Shown piece after piece: positions 1-8,666 of a DNA stretch of 47,434 nt; the stretch's first letter is position 1, and the number at the start of each line of letters is the position of its first letter. Origin of the DNA: Bacteroidota bacterium (lineage in GTDB: Bacteria; Bacteroidota; Ignavibacteria; Kryptoniales; JAKASW01). The notes beneath the pieces are model-generated. The model did no database searches and was not told where the DNA came from. It saw nothing but the letters and a program-made list of their open reading frames with translations. Position numbers and translations under genes: made by a program. The stretch lies in the NCBI GenBank assembly GCA_023480735.1, contig JAMCXB010000072.1:1-47434 (forward strand). Reading direction: 5' to 3'.

Positions 1-2026
1 TATCGCCGACGACTCCGGCCTTGTGAGCTTCGCTTCCCTTGCCGCCGTACATTCCTGTCTCAATGAATTTCTTCGCATTGTCCCATGCACCACCGCCGTT
101 GTTGAGGAGTATCGCCATCAGTATTCCTGCGATAGTGCCGACCATCAGGAGTGCCGCCACCGCCTCTGCGCCGACATTGAACAACCTAAAGATTACTCCG
201 ACCGCAATGGGTGTACCAACCGCCAGAAGGCCGGGGCCAACCATGCTGCGTAGCGCGCCGCGCGTGACAATATCGACGGTGCGGCCGTAGTCGGGTTGTT
301 CCGTTCCGGCGAGGATTCCGGGCTTCTCCTTGAACTGAGCCCGAACGTCGTTAATCACATAGTACGCGGCTCTGCCGACGGCTTTTATTGCGAGCGAGCT
401 GAAGAGAAATACCAGCGCGGCTCCGAGAAGCGCGCCCACGAACACCTGGGGCCTCGCAATGTTGACGGACAACATCGCAGGCAGATTCTTTTCCTTCAAG
501 AGCACATTCACATCGTCGATGTAAGCCGAGAAGAGAAGGAACGCGGCAAGTGCCGCGGAACCGATTGCGTATCCTTTCGTCAAGGCCTTCGTGGTGTTCC
601 CGATCGCGTCCAACCGGTCCGTTTTCTTTCTCACATTTTCCGGTTGTCCGCTCATCTCGACAATACCTCCGGCATTATCCGTGATGGGACCGAAGGTATC
701 CATCGCGAGGATGTATGCCGCCGTGCCGAGCATTCCCATCGTGGCCACCGCGGTTCCGAAGAGTCCCGCGTTAGGGATACCGGTCGCAAGGCCGAGGTAA
801 TATGAACCGATGATCGCGGCCGAAATTACCACCACGGGCATCCAGGTCGACTCCAGGCCAACCGCGAAGCCGGTGATAATGTTGGTCGCCGGCCCCGTCT
901 GGGACGCTTCTGAAATTGATCTAACAGGCCTGTATTTGTACTCGGTGAAATACTGCGTGATAAATACGAAAGCTATGCTTGTGACGATTCCGACCACACC
1001 GGCGAAAAAGAAGAAGATCCAGGCGTTGGGGGCCTCGGGCGTGTCAAGCAGCCATCGCGAGCCGATGAAGAAACCGACTGCCGCGAGTGTCGATGTGATG
1101 TAGTAACCACGGTTTAACGCCTTCATCGGATCTACATCTTCCCGCGTTCTGACGAACATTACGCCGATTATGGAGGCGATGAGTCCGAATGCGCGGACAA
1201 CCAGCGGGAACATGATTCCCTTTAGTCCGAAGAAATGAAACAGCGCAACTCCGAGAATCATGGCACCGATATTCTCTGCAGCCGTCGATTCAAACAGATC
1301 CGCTCCACGGCCCGCGCAGTCGCCGACGTTGTCACCGACGAGGTCGGCAATAACGGCAGGATTGCGTGGATCGTCTTCCGGAATTCCGGCTTCGACTTTA
1401 CCAACAAGGTCTGCTCCAACATCCGCAGCCTTGGTGTAGATCCCGCCCCCAAGCTGGGCAAACAGCGCCACGAAGGAAGCGCCGAATCCGAATCCCACGA
1501 TCATGAATGGTATTTTCTCGATCGGAGTACCCATCGCCTGCAGTGTTCCAAAGAGTCCGCCCACTCCGAGAAGACTCATTGCGACTACGAACAGGCCGGA
1601 TACTGCGCCGCCTCTCATCGAGATCTGAAGAGCGCGATTCAGGGAAGTCGTCGCTGCGCTCGCCGTTCTCGTGTTGGCCCGGATCGAGACAAACATGCCG
1701 ATGTATCCGGCAATGCCTGAACAGAGCGCACCGAAGAGGAATGCAAGCGCGGTGTAAGAAGCCAGGCGAACAGGATCAACCGGATCGTTCGGCATCGGGC
1801 TTCTGACGAAGGCGTAAAGAACAAATATTATGGCAGCCGTCACGACGCTCAACATCGCAATCGTCGAGTACTGCCTCTTCAGAAACGCCTCGGCCCCTTG
1901 GCGGATGGCGTCTCCGATCTTCTGCATCTCAGGTGTACCACGATCCTGTCTCAGGACATGGCGAGCGAGGTACAACGCAAACAAGAGTGAAAGCACACTA
2001 ATGGATAGAATCAATGCTAACTCCAC
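1..2026 (-). CDS. hppA: Proton-translocating membrane pyrophosphatase, K+-independent type (3' end outside window)
   Basis: Integral membrane ion pump that hydrolyses pyrophosphate and moves protons across the cytoplasmic membrane. The gene runs off the left edge, leaving about 675 codons; probably a few dozen C-terminal residues are missing. I start it at the GTG at 2026 because AAGGAGGG lies 6 bases upstream. The substrate-binding signature DVGADLVGKVE is near residue 200, followed by the acidic stretch DLVGDNVGDCAG. Near residue 484 it reads GNTTKALTKG. The family has Ala in K+-dependent and Lys in K+-independent enzymes at the position after GNTT, so Lys here predicts a K+-independent proton pump. 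The protein is strongly hydrophobic throughout. It lies downstream of two hairpins that end the TonB operon, so it probably has its own promoter. Family assignment is certain; K+ independence is inferred from one diagnostic residue. Confidence 0.95.
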   Translation of the reverse strand, partial: MELALILSISVLSLLFALYLARHVLRQDRGTPEMQKIGDAIRQGAEAFLKRQYSTIAMLSVVTAAIIFVLYAFVRSPMPNDPVDPVRLASYTALAFLFGALCSGIAGYIGMFVSIRANTRTASAATTSLNRALQISMRGGAVSGLFVVAMSLLGVGGLFGTLQAMGTPIEKIPFMIVGFGFGASFVALFAQLGGGIYTKAADVGADLVGKVEAGIPEDDPRNPAVIADLVGDNVGDCAGRGADLFESTAAENIGAMILGVALFHFFGLKGIMFPLVVRAFGLIASIIGVMFVRTREDVDPMKALNRGYYITSTLAAVGFFIGSRWLLDTPEAPNAWIFFFFAGVVGIVTSIAFVFITQYFTEYKYRPVRSISEASQTGPATNIITGFAVGLESTWMPVVVISAAIIGSYYLGLATGIPNAGLFGTAVATMGMLGTAAYILAMDTFGPITDNAGGIVEMSGQPENVRKKTDRLDAIGNTTKALTKGYAIGSAALAAFLLFSAYIDDVNVLLKEKNLPAMLSVNIARPQVFVGALLGAALVFLFSSLAIKAVGRAAYYVINDVRAQFKEKPGILAGTEQPDYGRTVDIVTRGALRSMVGPGLLAVGTPIAVGVIFRLFNVGAEAVAALLMVGTIAGILMAILLNNGGGAWDNAKKFIETGMYGGKGSEAHKAGVVGD

Positions 2027-2137
2027 TATCCACCCTCCTTCCTTACTGTTGTGGACTATTTTGCTGGTTGCTAATGTTTATTCTAAGAAAGAAAAGTCAC
2101 ATAACCGAGTTACAAACCCAACGCCTGTATCCGGCGT

Positions 2138-2171
2138 GTTGAGGCGTGACCGGAGAGGGCCACGCCTCAAC
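2138..2171. terminator. Strong hairpin between TPR gene and hppA
   Basis: GTTGAGGCGTG and CACGCCTCAAC form a perfect 11-bp stem around a 12-base loop. A second short stem (ACGCC/GGCGT) lies beside it at 2120-2137. There is no long T-run on the minus-strand side, so this may be a back-up terminator or an mRNA-stabilising structure. Confidence 0.5.
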
Positions 2172-2172
2172 G

Positions 2173-2195
2173 AAAAAGCCAGCTATTCGCAGCTG
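2173..2195 (-). terminator. Rho-independent-like terminator overlapping the TPR stop codon
   Basis: On the minus strand CAGCT-GCGAAT-AGCTG forms a 5-bp stem followed by GCTTTTTC. The TAG stop codon of the TPR gene (2183-2185) sits inside the hairpin. This would end the nine-gene operon. Confidence 0.5.
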
Positions 2196-3895
2196 AGAGA
2201 TTTTTGGAGCTGCAGCATTTGATTATAAGTCGGATCGTCCCGGGAAGCGGTTCTCAAGACAATCTTTATCTCTTTACAGGCTTCATCCATCTTACCCATA
2301 AGCGCGTAGTCCTGCGCAAGGAGCGCATGGGTCTTGTAATCCTTCGGGTCGTACTTGACGGCATTCATAAGATCCTGATTCGCGCTCTGGTACAGCTTGG
2401 TTGCTTCATCCGGATTGTTCTTCGAGAGTCTGCTCCCCGAAATAATCTTATAAGTCGCCTTCACGCGATAAGCTTCGTTCAAATCAGACGAGTGGTCGGT
2501 TTTTGAGGTATCCTTCAGAGCCAGCGTGATCACATTGTCGTACGCGTTTGCAGCCTGTTCCAGGGAATCTGCGAACGAATATGTCCTCGCAAGCCAGAGA
2601 GCCGCCTGATAGTTGTCGGGTATTCCGGTCAGCACCTTCTTCAATATGATGATCGCATCACCGAAGTTCCGGCTCGCCACATAGCACAGCCCCATGTTCA
2701 ACATTGCCGCGTAGTCGTTCGGTTTCATCGTGAGGTATCTTTTGAAATGAGCGATGGCCTCGTCGTATCTTCTTGCAGAGAAGAAAACCCCGGCCAGCCT
2801 GTTTTCGATGACATCAAGCGAGGTGTCCATCTTAACCGCGCGGGACCAGGCTGAGATCGTGCTGGCCGTATCGTGAACCGCATCCGCCGCGAGACCGAAC
2901 CTGGCCAGGTCCTTCACATCCATTGAATCGATCGGAATACTCTTGAAGATGTTGTACGATTGCACGGGCTTACTCTCGAAAAAGTACGAGGCGGCAATCG
3001 AAGCCTTTGCCATGATTGAGCCGGGATATTTCTTCAGGTATTCCTGATAGTACGTCACGGCATCGCTGTAAAGATGTCCCTCATAGGCGGATTTAGCGAG
3101 ATCCAGGAGTGTCTTATCATCGTTCGGCTTGAGCTGATGATACTTCTGCAGGAAAGGAAACGCGTCGCGGTACCGCTTGTTGGTATACAAAAGTTCGCCG
3201 GCCTGGTACTGCGCATCGGCATTGTTCGGCGCAAGCTGGGAAACTTTGACAAACATCTCATATGCCTTTCCGCCGTCGTTGTTCTTCATATAAGTATTTG
3301 CAAGCTTCAGCATGAGCGGAACGTTTGAGGAATCCAGCTGCAATGCGTGGTTATAATTCTCAATCGCAGCTTCCAATATATTCTGCTTGAAATAAACGTC
3401 GCCTATCCCTTCGATCGCCTGCACGTTCTTATCGTTTAGATCTGTCGCCCTGTAGAAAGCCTTCATCGCGGCATCGGTCGAATCGTTTTCCAGATAAGCG
3501 TATCCGAGCGCAACCTGATATTTGCCGTCCTTGGGATCGAGTGTCGTGGCGGTTTTCAGGTTTTCCAGAGCTTCAACATCCTTCTTCTGCTTCAGATATA
3601 CCTGGCCTAGCCCGAAGTAAGCCGGTGCCGACTTGTCATCGTATCTGACCGCAAACCTCAGAAATATTTCCGCGCTGTCGAGATTCCCCAGACAGAGATA
3701 GGCGCTTCCTAAATAGAGATTTGCCTTCTCGGACTTAGGATTATCGTTGATTGCTCTCTTCAAATAAGGTAAAGCTCCCGCACAATCCTTTTTGTCAAGC
3801 AGACTCATCCCTACATCCAAGGCATTCTGAGCGAACACTTTCGCTGTGAAGGTTGACAGAGACAGAGCAAGAAAGAGTAATGTGATTTTTTTCAT
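2183..3895 (-). CDS. Secreted tetratricopeptide-repeat protein
   Basis: 570 residues with an N-terminal signal peptide (hydrophobic core about 4-20, ending near KVFAQ) and then a nearly continuous array of TPR helices. Recurrent signatures such as AYFGLGQVYLKQK, AALWLARTYSFADS and KTHALLAQDYALMGK show the W/L-G-Y-A pattern of TPRs. No catalytic domain is visible. It is probably a periplasmic scaffold. Its start overlaps the end of the PstS-like lipoprotein gene by 4 bases, suggesting translational coupling, and it is the last gene of the TonB/ExbBD operon. In related bacteria TPR proteins are often found with TonB/ExbBD clusters. The binding partner cannot be read from the sequence. Confidence 0.85.
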   Translation of the reverse strand: MKKITLLFLALSLSTFTAKVFAQNALDVGMSLLDKKDCAGALPYLKRAINDNPKSEKANLYLGSAYLCLGNLDSAEIFLRFAVRYDDKSAPAYFGLGQVYLKQKKDVEALENLKTATTLDPKDGKYQVALGYAYLENDSTDAAMKAFYRATDLNDKNVQAIEGIGDVYFKQNILEAAIENYNHALQLDSSNVPLMLKLANTYMKNNDGGKAYEMFVKVSQLAPNNADAQYQAGELLYTNKRYRDAFPFLQKYHQLKPNDDKTLLDLAKSAYEGHLYSDAVTYYQEYLKKYPGSIMAKASIAASYFFESKPVQSYNIFKSIPIDSMDVKDLARFGLAADAVHDTASTISAWSRAVKMDTSLDVIENRLAGVFFSARRYDEAIAHFKRYLTMKPNDYAAMLNMGLCYVASRNFGDAIIILKKVLTGIPDNYQAALWLARTYSFADSLEQAANAYDNVITLALKDTSKTDHSSDLNEAYRVKATYKIISGSRLSKNNPDEATKLYQSANQDLMNAVKYDPKDYKTHALLAQDYALMGKMDEACKEIKIVLRTASRDDPTYNQMLQLQKSLSCE

Positions 3896-4851
3896 AATGG
3901 TTGGCTATTTAATTGAACAAGTCTGACGGGCATAGTGGCAGGAACAAGCCCATTGTTGAGTAAGATCTGCTGTCCCGGAGCACTCGCGGCGAACGTAAAG
4001 AAACCCGCACCCAAACCGTGCTCAAAATCGCGGGACAAGAAGTATATATTCCTCGTAAGTGGATAGTAATGCCTGTATATATGTGCCTGATAAGGGTAGT
4101 AGTAACTTCCAAAAGTGTTCGGGTCTACGTACTTCAGGTTGCTCGAGTCCACTTCCGCGATCTCCAGCGCCTTCGGTGCAGGCTCCTTCCCCGGAAGAAG
4201 CTTCTGACCCGAGTTCAGCCAGTTGGAGCTGATCAAGCCGATCGCATTTTCATTATCTCTTACGAATTTGTACACGTGTGTCATCGTCGAGCAGGGGTAG
4301 ACATTAACAAATTTCTCGTTGCCCAGAACCCGGTCGCCGAAGAACTGGACGGTCCCTGAATTCTCACTTTCGATCGCGGGAATGATTCTCCCCTGAAAGT
4401 CCTTTTCCAGTTTTCCCCAGATGGTTGTTTTCCCGCTGTATATGTCCCTCAACTGACTGGTGTTTATTCTCTTCAGCGGATTGCGCTCGTTTACAATGAT
4501 GACCACTCCGTCCATAGCGACAGTCATCGAATCGGCCTTAATCTTGTATTTCTTCATCGCGCTCAATTCGTCCTGATTGAAGTAGCGCGATGTCACCGCG
4601 AGGGTCGTCTCGCTGTTGAGAAGCTTATAGATGGCAACACGCGTGGGGACGGATTTAACCGTGATGTGTGCCTTGTTGTAAAGGTTCATGAATTGGTTGG
4701 CGACTTCCGTTACAGCAGGTGCAACAGATTCGGCACAATAAACCACCAGGTTACCCTCTGTGGGAGACGCTTCCGGTTTCCCGGGCTGGCAGGATGACAG
4801 GATTAGCGTCAATACAAGTACAACAGCCAGAGAGAGCCTATTCATCATCAT
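3892..4851 (-). CDS. PstS-like periplasmic binding lipoprotein
   Basis: 319 residues. A hydrophobic N-terminus ends in the lipobox LSSC, so this is an exported lipoprotein anchored by Cys at about residue 21. The body matches the PstS-type phosphate/anion-binding fold: ANQFMNLY early, DGVVIIVNERNPL in the middle, LRDIYSGKTTIWGKL and the anion-loop region ESENSGTVQFF. No pstC, pstA or pstB transporter genes are nearby. It sits between a small membrane protein and the TPR protein in a TonB/ExbBD operon, so it may serve as a sensor or envelope factor rather than an ABC import partner. It overlaps the small membrane gene by 14 bases. Whether it binds phosphate is not established. Confidence 0.8.
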   Translation of the reverse strand: MMMNRLSLAVVLVLTLILSSCQPGKPEASPTEGNLVVYCAESVAPAVTEVANQFMNLYNKAHITVKSVPTRVAIYKLLNSETTLAVTSRYFNQDELSAMKKYKIKADSMTVAMDGVVIIVNERNPLKRINTSQLRDIYSGKTTIWGKLEKDFQGRIIPAIESENSGTVQFFGDRVLGNEKFVNVYPCSTMTHVYKFVRDNENAIGLISSNWLNSGQKLLPGKEPAPKALEIAEVDSSNLKYVDPNTFGSYYYPYQAHIYRHYYPLTRNIYFLSRDFEHGLGAGFFTFAASAPGQQILLNNGLVPATMPVRLVQLNSQPL

Positions 4852-5044
4852 TTCGTCTAGATCTCATACCAGTGATTACAAATCGGTAAACCGCCCAAAG
4901 CATTAGCACAATTCCCGCAGTTATTCTGAATTGCTCTGGTACATACTCGGGAATAAGCACTCCGAAAATAACAAAAAGTCCGCCGAAAAAAAAGACGGCG
5001 GACATAATGTATCCATAATATTTTGATAGCCTGCCGAGGTCCAT
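4838..5044 (-). CDS. Small two-helix membrane protein
   Basis: 68 residues with two predicted transmembrane segments (about 11-30 and 38-58) and a charged tail ending RSRRNDDE. It overlaps the following PstS-like gene by 14 bases and begins 9 bases after the tonB stop, so it is translated with the operon. I do not recognise the family. Genes of this size and topology occur beside TonB/ExbBD clusters, and it could be an accessory subunit. Confidence 0.7.
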   Translation of the reverse strand: MDLGRLSKYYGYIMSAVFFFGGLFVIFGVLIPEYVPEQFRITAGIVLMLWAVYRFVITGMRSRRNDDE

Positions 5045-5053
5045 CCCGGCTGC

Positions 5054-5800
5054 TTATTGCTGCCTGAGCTTGAACGTAAAGGGTATTACGACCCAAACAG
5101 CAACGGGGCCCTTATTCATAATTGCGGGAGTGAAGCGGTACTGCATTGCTGCATCGACAGCGGGCTTGTTGAAGATTTCCGCATCGCTTTTAAGCACGAT
5201 AGCCTGATGCGGTTTCCCGTCTTTATCGACCCAAATCTTCACTATCACTCTTCCTTCAATACCGGCTCTCTGAGCAAGTTCCGGGTACTTAGGCGTCACC
5301 TGCTTTATGATCTGCGGCTCTTTTTCGACAGGTACAAAATCCGGAGGCGGCCCATCGCTGTTGACTTTGATATCGTTCGGATTGAACGAAACGCCGACCG
5401 AATCTCCCCCTGTACCCTGCGTTACCGGACCGACGATTTTGCTCAATTCCTTCTGCGTTGCAATCGTCTGCTCGGGGGAAACTTGAGCATCAGGAACGGG
5501 AACCGGAACACCGACATTAGGCTTTGCCATAGGCGTAGACACGGCAACCTGAGGCAGGGCCTGTTGGTTCGTAATCGAAGGGGGCGGACCTAGTTCGGCA
5601 TACCTCAACATGACGACAGGGGCGTTGCTCTGGTCCTCACGGCCAAGGTACTGCGAAGCCCAGTAGGCTCCGACGCCGGCAAGGTGAATAGCTACTGCAA
5701 TGGCCAACCCGATGCCGGTGTACTTCTGAGCCAGGCGCTTCAGAAGCGGCGCACCGTAGTCGCGCAACTCTCCTGCACTTTCTTTCTTTTTCTTTGCCAT
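5054..5800 (-). CDS. tonB: TonB energy-transducing protein
   Basis: 248 residues. A basic cytoplasmic N-terminus is followed by one transmembrane helix (about 29-50), a Pro-rich periplasmic spacer (about 70-160) and a C-terminal TonB domain from about residue 165. That domain carries the typical TPKYPELAQRAGIEGRVIVK opening and the FTPAIMNKGPVAVWV strand region. It should couple the ExbB/ExbD proton channel to outer-membrane receptors. The TonB-dependent receptor at 36921-40157 is one possible client. The gene is immediately downstream of two exbD genes in the same operon. Confidence 0.92.
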   Translation of the reverse strand: MAKKKKESAGELRDYGAPLLKRLAQKYTGIGLAIAVAIHLAGVGAYWASQYLGREDQSNAPVVMLRYAELGPPPSITNQQALPQVAVSTPMAKPNVGVPVPVPDAQVSPEQTIATQKELSKIVGPVTQGTGGDSVGVSFNPNDIKVNSDGPPPDFVPVEKEPQIIKQVTPKYPELAQRAGIEGRVIVKIWVDKDGKPHQAIVLKSDAEIFNKPAVDAAMQYRFTPAIMNKGPVAVWVVIPFTFKLRQQ

Positions 5801-5818
5801 CTTAGATCAACCTTCCTT

Positions 5819-6313
5819 TCATTTTGCGCCGACCTTTGCGAGTGCCTGATCATCCTCAGGAGTCATAGGCGCAAGGCTGAAACGAGTAACATTATCGACG
5901 TTCAGCTCATCAATAATATTTATCATGTCCTGGTACTTTGCCTTTCTGGAAACTTTTATCAGCGTGATCAGACGAGAATTCGCCTTGTTGCTGTTAACTA
6001 TGAGTTCCCTGAAATTGCTCCAGTCGACTTTCTGGGGCGGTTTGGTCCCAATGTTCCAGTAGATTGAGCCGTCCGGAGTGACTCTTAACGTCATCAGGTT
6101 GGTTTCGGCCACCTCGACCTTCGAGTCGCTGGGTGGTAGGTTTATTTCCATGGCCTGAGGACGACTGAAAGCGGTGGTCAACATGAAAAATGTGAGAAGC
6201 AGGAACGCGACATCCACCATCGGCGTCATGTCGATACGTACTCCAAGCCTTCTCTTCTTCTTATGCTTACCCTTCTGCTTCCCGTGCTTCTCGGCAACTT
6301 GAACGTCAGCCAT
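5819..6313 (-). CDS. exbD: ExbD/TolR-family protein (second copy)
   Basis: 164 residues from the chosen ATG. I prefer this start over one 42 bases upstream because GGAGGT lies 5 bases before it. The start then overlaps the preceding exbD by 8 bases, typical of coupled translation. A Lys/Arg-rich cytoplasmic N-terminus precedes RIDMTPMVDVAFLLLTFFML, the single membrane helix carrying the conserved Asp needed for proton-driven function. A periplasmic domain follows. This is the second of two adjacent exbD genes; two unequal copies may build mixed stator complexes. Confidence 0.93.
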   Translation of the reverse strand: MADVQVAEKHGKQKGKHKKKRRLGVRIDMTPMVDVAFLLLTFFMLTTAFSRPQAMEINLPPSDSKVEVAETNLMTLRVTPDGSIYWNIGTKPPQKVDWSNFRELIVNSNKANSRLITLIKVSRKAKYQDMINIIDELNVDNVTRFSLAPMTPEDDQALAKVGAK

Positions 6314-6830
6314 TCTTACCTCCGTTGTCGCCGCGGAGTTCGGTCTGCAGCTCAAACCTGGTGATTTGCGCCTTTTCCAGGTCGTTCATCACATCCATCA
6401 CCGGGCCGTACTCTGCATCCTTGTCCGCTTTGATTACAGTCACTAATCTGATGTTGTGTATGCGGGCATTTACAACGAGTTGGACAAGATCTTTCTCCTG
6501 AACAGGAATCTCCGGCGCGAGCCATACAGGAATCATTTTCCCGTCAGGGCTCTGTATTCCGTTCGGATACATCGGCTCAAAAAGATCCTTGCGCAGTTGC
6601 TGCTGGTCGACACCCATGAAAATCTGTCCTGCCTTGTCAACGCTGATCGTCATGACACCGCTCTCAGGCAATTTAGGACCCTTGTCTGAAGAAGGTAGAT
6701 CAATCTTGACCTGCTGCGGCGGCTTGAACTGAGTCGTCATCATGAAGAATGTCAGAAGCAGCATGGCAACATCCACCATAGGGGTCATGTCGATCCTTAC
6801 GGGAAGACGTTTTTTCTTTATTTTTGGCAT
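6306..6830 (-). CDS. exbD: ExbD/TolR-family protein (first copy)
   Basis: 174 residues. A basic N-terminus is followed by the ExbD membrane segment RIDMTPMVDVAMLLLTFFMM with the essential Asp, then a periplasmic domain. This copy has an insertion of roughly 25-30 residues (about 85-115, including SPDGKMIPVWLAPEIPVQEK) relative to the second copy, so the paralogues are not interchangeable. It lies 26 bases downstream of exbB and overlaps the next exbD. Confidence 0.93.
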   Translation of the reverse strand: MPKIKKKRLPVRIDMTPMVDVAMLLLTFFMMTTQFKPPQQVKIDLPSSDKGPKLPESGVMTISVDKAGQIFMGVDQQQLRKDLFEPMYPNGIQSPDGKMIPVWLAPEIPVQEKDLVQLVVNARIHNIRLVTVIKADKDAEYGPVMDVMNDLEKAQITRFELQTELRGDNGGKNG

Positions 6831-6856
6831 TTGCTTAGCTCCTTAACTTACGATGA

Positions 6857-7588
6857 TTACCGGCCCTCAAGTCTGCGTGAATTCAGAATCTGAATAATGC
6901 TCGAAGTGGCTTCGTCAATCATATAAGTGAAGTTGTCAACTTTGTTGACGAAGAAGTTGTATGCAATGATTCCGGTTATGGCTGCGATCAATCCACCGGC
7001 TGTGTTAACCAGAGCTTCGGAAATACCGATAGAAAGCTGAATAGCATCCGGCGCGCCCGCGTGCGACATAGCCTGGAATGCGCGAATCATACCTATAACG
7101 GTTCCCAACAGTCCGATCATGGTGGCAATTGACGAGATTGTAGAAAGGACGATCAAGTTCTTCTCGAGAATTGGAGTCTCGAGCATGGTTGCTTCTTCGA
7201 TCGCACGCTGTACTTCTGCCATGTATTTCTCAGCGTCGATGTGGCTGTCTTTAAGTACTTCCTGGTATCTCTCAAGTCCGTTCCGAATAACGTTAGCCAT
7301 TGAACCGCGCTGCTTGTTGCATGCCTCAATTGCCGAGTTGACATCACCACTGTTGAGGTTGTCCTCGACATCCTTGAGGAACTTTGTAAGAGCGCCCTTT
7401 CCTTGCGCCTTCCGCAGTGAGAAAAGACGTTCAAAAATGTACGTGAACACCATTATCGAAAGCATGAGCAATACCACTACCAGGGGACCACCTTTCGTGA
7501 TATAGTCGGGAAGTAAATTCAGGTACACGTAAAGCGAAACAGCAAATGCAACGATCATAAGAATCGCCGCGAATAAGCCTTGTTTCAT
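6857..7588 (-). CDS. exbB: ExbB/TolQ/MotA-family proton channel protein
   Basis: 243 residues. Two N-terminal membrane helices (about 6-25 and 35-53) are followed by a cytoplasmic helical domain and a pair of membrane helices in the C-terminal half. The signature region STISSIATMIGLLGTVIGMI, followed by GISEALVNTAGGLIAAITGI, is the MotA/TolQ/ExbB proton-channel core. It forms the stator with the two ExbD proteins and energises TonB. The gene lies 55 bases downstream of the STAS gene. Confidence 0.95.
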   Translation of the reverse strand: MKQGLFAAILMIVAFAVSLYVYLNLLPDYITKGGPLVVVLLMLSIMVFTYIFERLFSLRKAQGKGALTKFLKDVEDNLNSGDVNSAIEACNKQRGSMANVIRNGLERYQEVLKDSHIDAEKYMAEVQRAIEEATMLETPILEKNLIVLSTISSIATMIGLLGTVIGMIRAFQAMSHAGAPDAIQLSIGISEALVNTAGGLIAAITGIIAYNFFVNKVDNFTYMIDEATSSIIQILNSRRLEGR

Positions 7589-7642
7589 TTTAGTTAAGCC
7601 TCCTTTTGAAGGTTTTTGTTGAAGTTATGTTAAGCGTCAAAC

Positions 7643-7999
7643 CTATTTCTTCTCTTTCGAGAAACTCGCGACGGCATCCAGCTGTGTGTCGCGAACATCA
7701 AACACCATCGTCAGCTTCGTGACCACAAATATATTCTTAATGTTCTTGTTCAAATTTGCCAATTTCACCTCACCACCATCCTTTGCATAGTGAGTATGAG
7801 CCCATATCAGAACACCGATTGCGGTACTGTTCAGATAAGTTGTCTTGCCTAAATCGATCACAAGCTTCTTATTTCCTCCGGTTGAGAGTTTCGCCACTTC
7901 AGAGCGGAGTTCATCAGTCTCATCGCCGCCGATAAGCTCCCCCTTCGGCTCAATAACCGCTATTTCGCCGTCAGCAAGCTTAGATACTTTCAGTGCCAT
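7643..7999 (-). CDS. STAS-domain protein (anti-sigma-factor-antagonist-like)
   Basis: 118 residues forming a single STAS domain. The SpoIIAA-type phosphorylation loop appears as TTYLNSTAIGVL with Ser at about residue 58, where the antagonist is normally phosphorylated by its anti-sigma kinase. AGGAG lies just upstream of the ATG. No anti-sigma kinase (SpoIIAB/RsbW) or PP2C phosphatase gene is adjacent. Its neighbours are a lone receiver domain upstream and exbB downstream, an arrangement that could link a partner-switch signal to TonB energisation. That link is inference. Confidence 0.88.
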   Translation of the reverse strand: MALKVSKLADGEIAVIEPKGELIGGDETDELRSEVAKLSTGGNKKLVIDLGKTTYLNSTAIGVLIWAHTHYAKDGGEVKLANLNKNIKNIFVVTKLTMVFDVRDTQLDAVASFSKEKK

Positions 8000-8011
8000 T
8001 TTCTCCTCACT

Positions 8012-8392
8012 TTAGTTAAGGGTTTCCTTGATAGTGCTTGAAATATCAGAAATACTGAACGGTTTTTCAATGAACGCTGCTACAAAGGCCGAAAGTGTCT
8101 TGCTCTGCATCTCGTATTCCGAAATCCCTACTGCAATCATCGGAAGTCCCGGCTTGAGCTGGGCGGCAGTTTCAACAAAGTCTCTCAGTACCTTCTCCGG
8201 CATCTCACCGTCGACAATCAAAAGATCAACATGTGTCGCTATCAGTTTCTCGAGGGCCGCATCGAGATTAAACTCGCAATGCGCCGCGTAGCCGGTCTGT
8301 AACAAATACTCCTGAATCAATCCGGCTACTCTTGGATCCTGTGCCGCAATGAGCACGGTCTTCGCTTTTTCTGAAACGCGCACACAAACCAA
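8012..8392 (-). CDS. Stand-alone response-regulator receiver domain
   Basis: 126 residues with no output domain. The phospho-acceptor is Asp61 in LLIVDGEMPEK and the conserved Lys is 110 in IEKPF. The usual N-terminal acidic pair is reduced to one Asp (about residue 19, AQDPR), and the Ser/Thr switch position reads MIAVGIS, so signalling may be atypical. An in-frame TGA lies just upstream of the TTG start, so no longer form is possible; a GTG three codons in is an alternative. It is the first gene of the operon that runs through STAS, exbB, exbD, exbD and tonB. Confidence 0.82.
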   Translation of the reverse strand: MVCVRVSEKAKTVLIAAQDPRVAGLIQEYLLQTGYAAHCEFNLDAALEKLIATHVDLLIVDGEMPEKVLRDFVETAAQLKPGLPMIAVGISEYEMQSKTLSAFVAAFIEKPFSISDISSTIKETLN

Positions 8393-8610
8393 CTCGCAAT
8401 ATCAGTGCCGAAACGAGGCCCTGGACAAACGGATAGAAATTGCCGATTCCTACTCATATTGAATCCTTCTGGGGCAGTGGAAGGACAGCAAAGAAGAACT
8501 TCAGTGTGCAAATTGCAAGGAAATTGTCAACGATGCAAGACCAAATTATTTTACCGGATAGTCCGCCGTGCAGCAACCCCGTTCCACCGACAGCCCGAAG
8601 ATCGCTTAAG

Positions 8611-8642
8611 TTTGACTTTAGCTGCAGACAGTCTTAGATTTA
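8611..8642 (+). promoter_or_regulatory. Candidate Bacteroidota-type promoter for the baeRF gene
   Basis: TTTG at 8611-8614 and TAGATTTA at 8635-8642 are 20 bases apart, close to the Bacteroidota housekeeping pattern TTTG, about 19-20 bases, TANNTTTG. The ATG follows 24 bases later. The divergent response-regulator operon begins on the other side of this 274-base gap. Confidence 0.45.
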
Positions 8643-8666
8643 GTTGAGTCAACCGGAGAGGAGAAA

